Under the pieces are notes generated by a model. It saw nothing but the letters and a program-made list of their open reading frames with translations, searched no databases and was not told the origin of the DNA. A DNA stretch of 64,000 nucleotides from Ochotona curzoniae (taxonomy: Eukaryota > Chordata > Mammalia > Lagomorpha > Ochotonidae), in NCBI RefSeq assembly GCF_017591425.1, contig NW_024466599.1, forward strand, positions 74,938,501 to 75,002,500. Direction: 5' to 3'. Positions within the stretch are counted from its first letter, which is position 1. Each line of letters starts with the position of its first letter. Made by a program: the position numbers and the translations under genes. This document shows, in pieces, positions 58,267-64,000 of the stretch.

Positions 58267-59819
58267 CGTGGAAGCACATTTTACACGTGGCCTGTTATTG
58301 ATATCCCCAGCATCCTACAAGTGAGGTGGGCCTCTGTGCCTCTCGCGTCCCTCAGAATGTTTGTCGTATACAACAGTGAACTCCGTGACTTGCTGTGAGT
58401 CAAGGTTGCACCTTCAAGAATCTCAAGCTCTCTGAAGTCCTTTTGCATCATGTCCTCTCTGATCAGACTACCAGCGGAAGATCCCGATGGCCTAGCCAGG
58501 AGAGGTCCAGATGGCCAGCACCTGCAGCGGCGAGGGGGCTGGACTCCAGGCCTGCAGACTCCCACGAGCTGCGTGTGCGCTCACAGTAACCCTCTGAACC
58601 TTCTAGCGCCTTCTCTTCCTCACCTAGGCGGCCAGGAGTGCATCACTTTTTTTCTTACTTTAGAAAGTTATTTCAAATTACCCTGCTCTGTGTCAAATGA
58701 TTTTTTTATGGTGAATCAGCAATGGCAAAATTTCAAGAGTGCCTTCTGTGGACAGTTCTGCATCATGGTATAGATTTGTGTGAGATGAAAAGCTGTGGGT
58801 TAAGTGCTTCTCAAAATCAGACACTTTTGCCTATTCTGATGAAAGATAAAAGTTAAAAATTGAGCCTGAAAGTTCTGTCAGAGCTTTCTAGCGCAGCCAA
58901 GCTTCTCCTTACATCCTAACTCTGGTAGCTGATTGTGGTAATACCAGGAAAAATATTCTAACATGTCTGACCTGCCACATTTTCTGGTAGCAGTAGTTGC
59001 CGAAAATAAAAATTCCTAAATAAATACATAACAGATTCTGGGCCATCCTAGCGGCGCAGACATTTTTAGAATCTTCTGCATAGTTAGAGAGGCTGAGCAA
59101 TTTCCCTGCAGCAGAACCAGGTTAGTCACCCTCCTCCCTGGGCTGCAGGGGCTGCAGGGACAACTGACTCAGCTATCTGAAATAATGGCTTGCCGGTCTT
59201 CAGGAGACCTTTTCTTTTTTCCCTTCCTTTTAACAATCTGAAATCATACTTCCGTGACTGCAACCTAACATGGCTCCCAGCCCCTGTTTACCTGTTAGGG
59301 GCCCAGTTTCCCCCTGCAGCTGTGGGTATGCGGATATGTGGATTCATCCATGTGGATGGGTGAGTATGTGCTATCCTCTACCTGGCTAAGAGTCCCTTGG
59401 GTTTCCAGGTCATGCCAGAGCAGACAAAGAAATCAAGCAGGAGGTTTCCTTTTCTGAGAGTCTGGAAGGGGCTTAGGTCATAGCAACACAGGCTATAGGC
59501 TTGAGCAAGGAGCCAGTCTTTGAGATCCACTCCTGCTCACTCTTTGCTTCCAGGTGTTCCACCTGCAGCCCACCAGGGAAGATACCCATCACCAGGCAAA
59601 TCCTGATACTCATTACCTCACTTTGGGCTTCCCAGAAAACTCCTGCTTATTTCTTAGAACTCAGAGTGAGAGTCCCAATGCAGGCTTTGTGGAGTATTTG
59701 TTAATAATATGATTTTCAATCATGCCACACTAGCTTTTTCTTTTTTTGCTTTCTTTCTTTTTCACAACAGAAGAAAGCATGTGGACCCTTATGGGCAAAG
59801 ACTGAGATATTTGTTTCTG

Positions 59820-59970
59820 CACCCACAGCACTTTGTAAAAGTCAATATTTACCTACTTTAATTCCATTTTCCTGGAAATGCCTAAATCAATTTAAGGCTG
59901 CTATGCAAAGACTATAAATGACTTTGCTTGGATTAAGCAAATCAAGGCAATTTCCCATGTGGGCAGTTGA
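59820..59970. promoter_or_regulatory. Possible conserved non-coding (enhancer-like) segment
   Basis: A compact AT-rich stretch with several transcription-factor-like words: CTATGCAAAG (octamer-like), ACTATAAATGA (MEF2-like, imperfect), TTTGCTTGGATTAAGC and CCTGGAAATG. It is free of repeats. Conservation is suspected from its texture only. Confidence 0.25.
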
Positions 59971-60027
59971 GTTGTTTGAGCACTGAGACCCACCTTGCAA
60001 ACAAGTTGAATTAAAGGAAAGGTGAGG

Positions 60028-60245
60028 GCAGATATTTGTGGCAGCAGTTAAATGTTACTTGGGATGCCCACACCTCCTATCACTGTGCCCAGGTTCAAGT
60101 TCAGGCTCCATTCCAGGGAGGAATGGTGGTCGCTCCCTGCTGCTCTCTTTGGCCCAGCCCCAGCTGTTGCAGGCACTTGGGGGAGTAAACCAGTAGATGG
60201 GATATTCTGGGAAATTCTTTTTTCCCCCTGCCCCTCCACCTCTTC
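60028..60245 (+). repeat. Old SINE fragment
   Basis: GCAGATATTTGTGGCAGCAG with TTAAATGTTACTTGGGATGC resembles the older C-type head; the middle is deleted. Confidence 0.6.
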
Positions 60246-60469
60246 AAAGCAAGCTAAAGGGCCCGACCAGCTGGCAGCCCAGGAGAAGTTGGGAATCACT
60301 CTCTTTGCATTGACAGAAGTGATCCTGTAGGCTGTAATATCCACAGTACTACAGGGCTGAAGATTAGGCTAGGGGGAAGCCCATGTGTGAACTCTCTAGG
60401 GACAGTGTCCCCAACAGTCTCACCTTTCTTTCCTAAGTAGCAGCTGCCTCTCCAGATCGATTCCTAGCA

Positions 60470-60592
60470 CTGCATTCCCAGGGTGTGCATTAGCAGGAAA
60501 CCGGAACTGGGCCTAGAGCCAAAATTTGAGGCCAGGCATTCCAGTACGGATAGGGGTGTCCCAGGTGGTGCTCTAGCCAAATGTCTGCCTCT
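60470..60592 (-). repeat. Old SINE fragment, reverse
   Basis: GTGCATTAGCAGGAAACCGG and TGTCCCAGGTGGTGCTC correspond to the reversed 5' half of the older subfamily. Confidence 0.5.
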
Positions 60593-61301
60593 TAACCTTG
60601 GTGTATGTGATGGGAGCACACAAAATAAAACCAAGTATCTATCTCCTGTAGAAGCCCGGATGGGTTCTTTCATCTACACATAACAGCATGGGTGTATATT
60701 TTGGGTCACTGGTGGAAGCAGGCCTAATTGCCTACTCTTGCTTTGCAGAAGCCTTTGCGAGTGTGGTGCAGGTGAGGGCACATGAGTCACCTCCCTACAA
60801 CCTGTCTGTTTTACGATAGCCTCACTCATGTTGTCCATGTACACACATTCCCAATGTAGACTAGACCAACAGATTTACGGCTCCCTGCGTGGTTGCCAGT
60901 CACACCCACAGAGACATCCATCATTCTGACTTACACATCCATAGGCTGTCTTAGAATGTTCTAACCAAGACTGGAAACAACACTTTGGCACTTGCACAGT
61001 CACTACCTTCATCTTTACCTGTCAGTTGGATTTGTAGCAAGGATTCATTTGTTTTGGACAGGTTTAGCTTTCTTCTCATCTGCGAGCTCCGTGTGCACAT
61101 GAAGAGAGGAGAGCAGCTCCTGGAAGGAGTAGAACTAGTTGGGCTGATAATTCAAGAATATAAACCTGCTGTCCTTGACTCTGGGGTGCACTATTTCAAA
61201 ACTGCCATGTTCTTCATCTTTGTGTGTGTGCTTCAATTGCTGATAGGCTGGCATTTGGGGTAGAGGAGAGTGATACCTGTGTGGGTTTAGAATCAGTTCC
61301 A

Positions 61302-61625
61302 GGGCCCGGCGTGATGGCCTAGTGGCTTAACTCCTTGCCTTGAACACGCCGGGATCCTATATGGGTGCCAGTTCCCTCCCGCAGCTCCACTTCCCATCCA
61401 GCTCCCTGCTTGTGGCCTGGGAAAGCAGTAAAGGGTGGCCCAAAGCCTTGGGACCCTGCACCCATGTGAGAGACCTGGGGGAAGTTCCTGGCTTCTGGCT
61501 CTGGATCAGCACAGCTCTGGCTGTTGCGGTCACTTGGGAGTGAATCATGGATGGAAGATCTTCCTCTCTATCTTTCCTCTTCTCTGAATATCTTTGTAAT
61601 AAAAATAAATCTTTTTTTTTTTTAA
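61302..61625 (+). repeat. Young C-type SINE, 11-bp target duplication
   Basis: AGAATCAGTTC lies at 61289-61299 and 61626-61636. Head GGGCCCGGCGTGATGGCC, tail AATAAAAATAAATC. Confidence 0.94.
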
Positions 61626-63349
61626 AGAATCAGTTCTAGATTAGTTTCTTCCCCTTTGCATCTGAAATTCTAGAAGGAGAAAGGTTTCTGATCAGCTTAC
61701 AGCCAACATGTTGCAGTAGGTGGCAGATGGCGCTGGATGGCGGGGGGGACACAAGACAGAGTCCAGGCAGCCGCTGGTACCACAGAACCCTCCAAGTGGG
61801 TGGCCTGTGGCTCAGAGGAGGAGAAAGCCTACGTGTGATAAAGCTTTAGGACCTGAGAAAGCACCCTCAGAGGCCTGTTCTGGGGTTACCTCTCTCTATA
61901 TTGTTCCAGGACACCAATATTGGGCTTCAGCCATTCCATCTGAGGCCACGGTATCATAAGTCCAGCAAAATCACCACACGAGGAAGAATGGAGGAAATAC
62001 CAGCTTCAATGCAGCACCCAAGTCAATGGCTGATTTTACAATCTGAGCTCTGTAGAGTATTTATTATAATGTGGTGTTCATTTAAGTATATGTGCATGCA
62101 TAAGATTCACAATAGCTGTCATTTAATTGGCTTTCTTAGAGAAGCCTGCATCTGATGCGGAGGTAAGAATGTGCCCTCCTAAGCTCTTTGCCTCTGCAAG
62201 AAGAGGCAGCAGCACAGTGATGTCAAATCCACCCTTGGGGCCTTCTCAGAATTGTTTTCTGTCCTCTGGAGTCTCAGAGCCGCTTGCGTGAATCAGACTG
62301 GAAAATCACACAGCCATGGCAGCAGGTAACAAAGCTACCGCTGGAGTCTGGAAACCTGCCCCTGTTGCCTGCCTGGCAAGCAGTCTGACTCACTCCTGCT
62401 TCCCACACGAGGGCTCCGCCAGGTTCATCAGAATGAGGAATGGAAATCAGAAAGGACTGGAGCCCCATCTTGGTATCTCCCTGAGGTGGAGCCCAGAGAC
62501 TACCAATGTGCTCAGAACAGCTCAGTGTGCTTTCTGAGTCCAAAAATAGGACCCAGAGTTCAGGGACCTGGCCAGGATCGCAGTTGTTCTAACTCAGTCC
62601 AACTAAGGTTCAGCGTGGGAGGGAGTGGGAGAGTTTTGTCTCCCCGATGAAATCGAGGCGAGATGCGTGAGGCTGCTTGCCAGCTAGAAGAGGCAGGAGA
62701 AGTCTTAAACCCAGGATGATTTTATTGGCAACTCCTTCACCTTCCAGTAGCCTTGCCTGTCTGCCCCCTCTCATGGTCTTATCATCAGGCAGTGCCCAGA
62801 TGAGGCCAGTCACCCAATGTGGCTGCATAATGAGAGGCATTCTTTGGGTCTGGTAGGTCGCAGATGGCACTCGCGGAGGAGAGGGTTAAACTGAGTCTGA
62901 GTTTGTTTTAACTGAACATTGCTGGTAGAGCTGGTGCCTCAGCAGGAATTACTGCAAGTGTCAGTATGCAACCTGCTAGCAGATTTATTGGGGTGATAGG
63001 CTTTGAAGTCGATTTTGGCTGCTAATCTCTGGGAAATGTATCACATTTTATGCTGCTTGTTGGCTGGTGGTGTCCAGACCAAAGGCTCTCAGTCTGAGGA
63101 GAGAAAAGTTCTTGGCATGGATAGCCAGAAGGGAACATGTGGCAGGTGTGTCTTTTGTACCAGCTTGAGGTTCTGTCACACTGGCAGCCAAGAGAAGTCC
63201 ACAGAGATGGGAAAGCATGGCATAAGATTGAAGGCGAGTAGCAGTGAAATGTGTAATCATCCATGATCAGAATCAGCATTGACATAAAGTCAGGCCAAGA
63301 GATGGCATTCGTGACTGGCAGCATTCTGAAGGACTGCATGAGAGGAGTA

Positions 63350-63844
63350 CAAGGGTGGTTCAAATTATTCATGGAAAAGATAAAAGATTAAAAGATAAGT
63401 ATACTTTGGTGCAAGTTTTAAAAACCCATGCATAAGGGCTAAAATCCTCCCCTTGCAAGCACCAGGATCCCATGTGGGCAGTTTTTTTGTGTCCCAGCTG
63501 CTCCACTTCCCATCCAGCTCCCTGCTTGTGGTCTGATTTGAAAGCAGTAAAGGACAGCCCAATGCCTTGGGACCCTGCCTTGGGAGACCCAGAGGAAGCA
63601 CCTGGCTCCTGGCTTTGGATCAGCTCAGCTCTGGCTGTTGCAGCCATTTGGGGAGTGAACCAGCAGATGGAAGATCTTTCTCTCTGTCTCTTTCTGTCCA
63701 TAAATCTGATTCACCTTTGTAATCACAATAAATATATTTATTGTATAAATATAATATTGTAATCACAAAAAAATATTTACCATTTAACCCATGAATAGTT
63801 TGTTTTCTTAATGCATGTTTTCCATGAACTTTATGAAGACTCGG
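63350..63844. mobile_element. Mariner-like DNA transposon fossil, SINE-interrupted
   Basis: The left end (CAAGGGTGGTTCAAATTATT then CATGGAAAA) and the reverse complement of the right end (CCGAGTCTTCATAAAGTT then CATGGAAAA) form imperfect inverted repeats. Both are directly flanked by TA, the mariner target. No transposase frame remains. A SINE fills most of the interior, so the original element was short (about 180 bp), like a MITE. Confidence 0.65.
63425..63735 (+). repeat. C-type SINE inside the mariner-like element
   Basis: GGGCTAAAATCCTCCCCTTG to ATAAATCTGATTCACC with an AT-rich tail. Short AACCCATG repeats on both sides may be its target duplication. Confidence 0.82.
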
Positions 63845-64000
63845 TATGCTCCATTCTTTTGGAAACTGACATTTGCACATTAAACCAACCTTAGGTAAGA
63901 TGTTACTGGACAGGTGCAAAGGTTTGTAAGATTCTCGTGTTTCATTATTTTAATTTGCAGAATAATCTCTCTTCTTGCCCAAAACCTATATGTGACTTGC

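Larger units (their letters stand above)
52700..63349. other. Sequence upstream of FHL2, no coding exon recognised
   Basis: Apart from the repeats listed, this 10.6 kb looks unique. It could be intergenic or the 5' intron of a longer FHL2 transcript starting outside the window; FHL2 has distal promoters in human. No open frame with recognisable homology was found. Confidence 0.6.

Noticed and set aside
2562..63735. tRNA genes suggested by tRNA-like SINE heads
   Set aside because: The heads have A/B-box-like sequence but are followed by the SINE body and A-rich tail. No isolated cloverleaf-length gene was seen.

Overview
The window is mammalian nuclear DNA: intron-split genes with GT/AG splice sites, CpG-island promoters and dense interspersed repeats. 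The commonest repeat is a tRNA-derived SINE of the lagomorph C-repeat type. The many near-identical young copies have a body resembling pika (Ochotona) more than rabbit as I remember them, so I infer a lagomorph, probably a pika. The species call is inference; the mammalian and lagomorph calls are stronger.

Two protein-coding genes lie tail to tail. C2orf49 (ashwin) is on the + strand. Its CpG-island start is at the left edge, four coding exons run from 48 to 6622, and the 3' UTR probably extends to about 7.4 or 9.5 kb. FHL2 (four and a half LIM domains 2) is on the - strand. Its stop and poly(A) signal are near 20.4-20.9 kb, its five coding exons lie between 20858 and 41506, and a CpG island at 51.6-52.6 kb is its likely promoter. 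Spliced, the exons give complete frames of 230 and 279 codons, with no stops or frameshifts. The convergent order matches the human C2orf49-FHL2 arrangement on chromosome 2q12 as I recall it.

Region by region: 1-9.5 kb is C2orf49. 9.8-13.4 kb is a large unidentified block of degenerate GC-rich tandem repeats. 13.8-14.5 kb is an LTR-like element. 14.6-20.4 kb is intergenic DNA with SINEs and a GAPDH processed-pseudogene fragment. 20.4-41.5 kb is the FHL2 coding part, with LINE-1 3' ends, SINEs and three local tandem repeats in its introns. 41.5-51.6 kb is the 5' intron. 51.6-52.6 kb is the promoter island, holding a perfect CArg-type (SRF) site and a 63-bp minisatellite. 52.7-64 kb has no recognisable coding exon: old repeats, a possible conserved non-coding segment near 59.9 kb, and a mariner-like fossil at the right edge.

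The two genes have no obvious functional link: ashwin co-purifies with the tRNA-ligase (RTCB) complex, while FHL2 is a LIM-only scaffold and transcription cofactor of muscle and stressed cells. I found no new multi-gene system. The most interesting items are the FHL2 promoter architecture and the unidentified repeat block.
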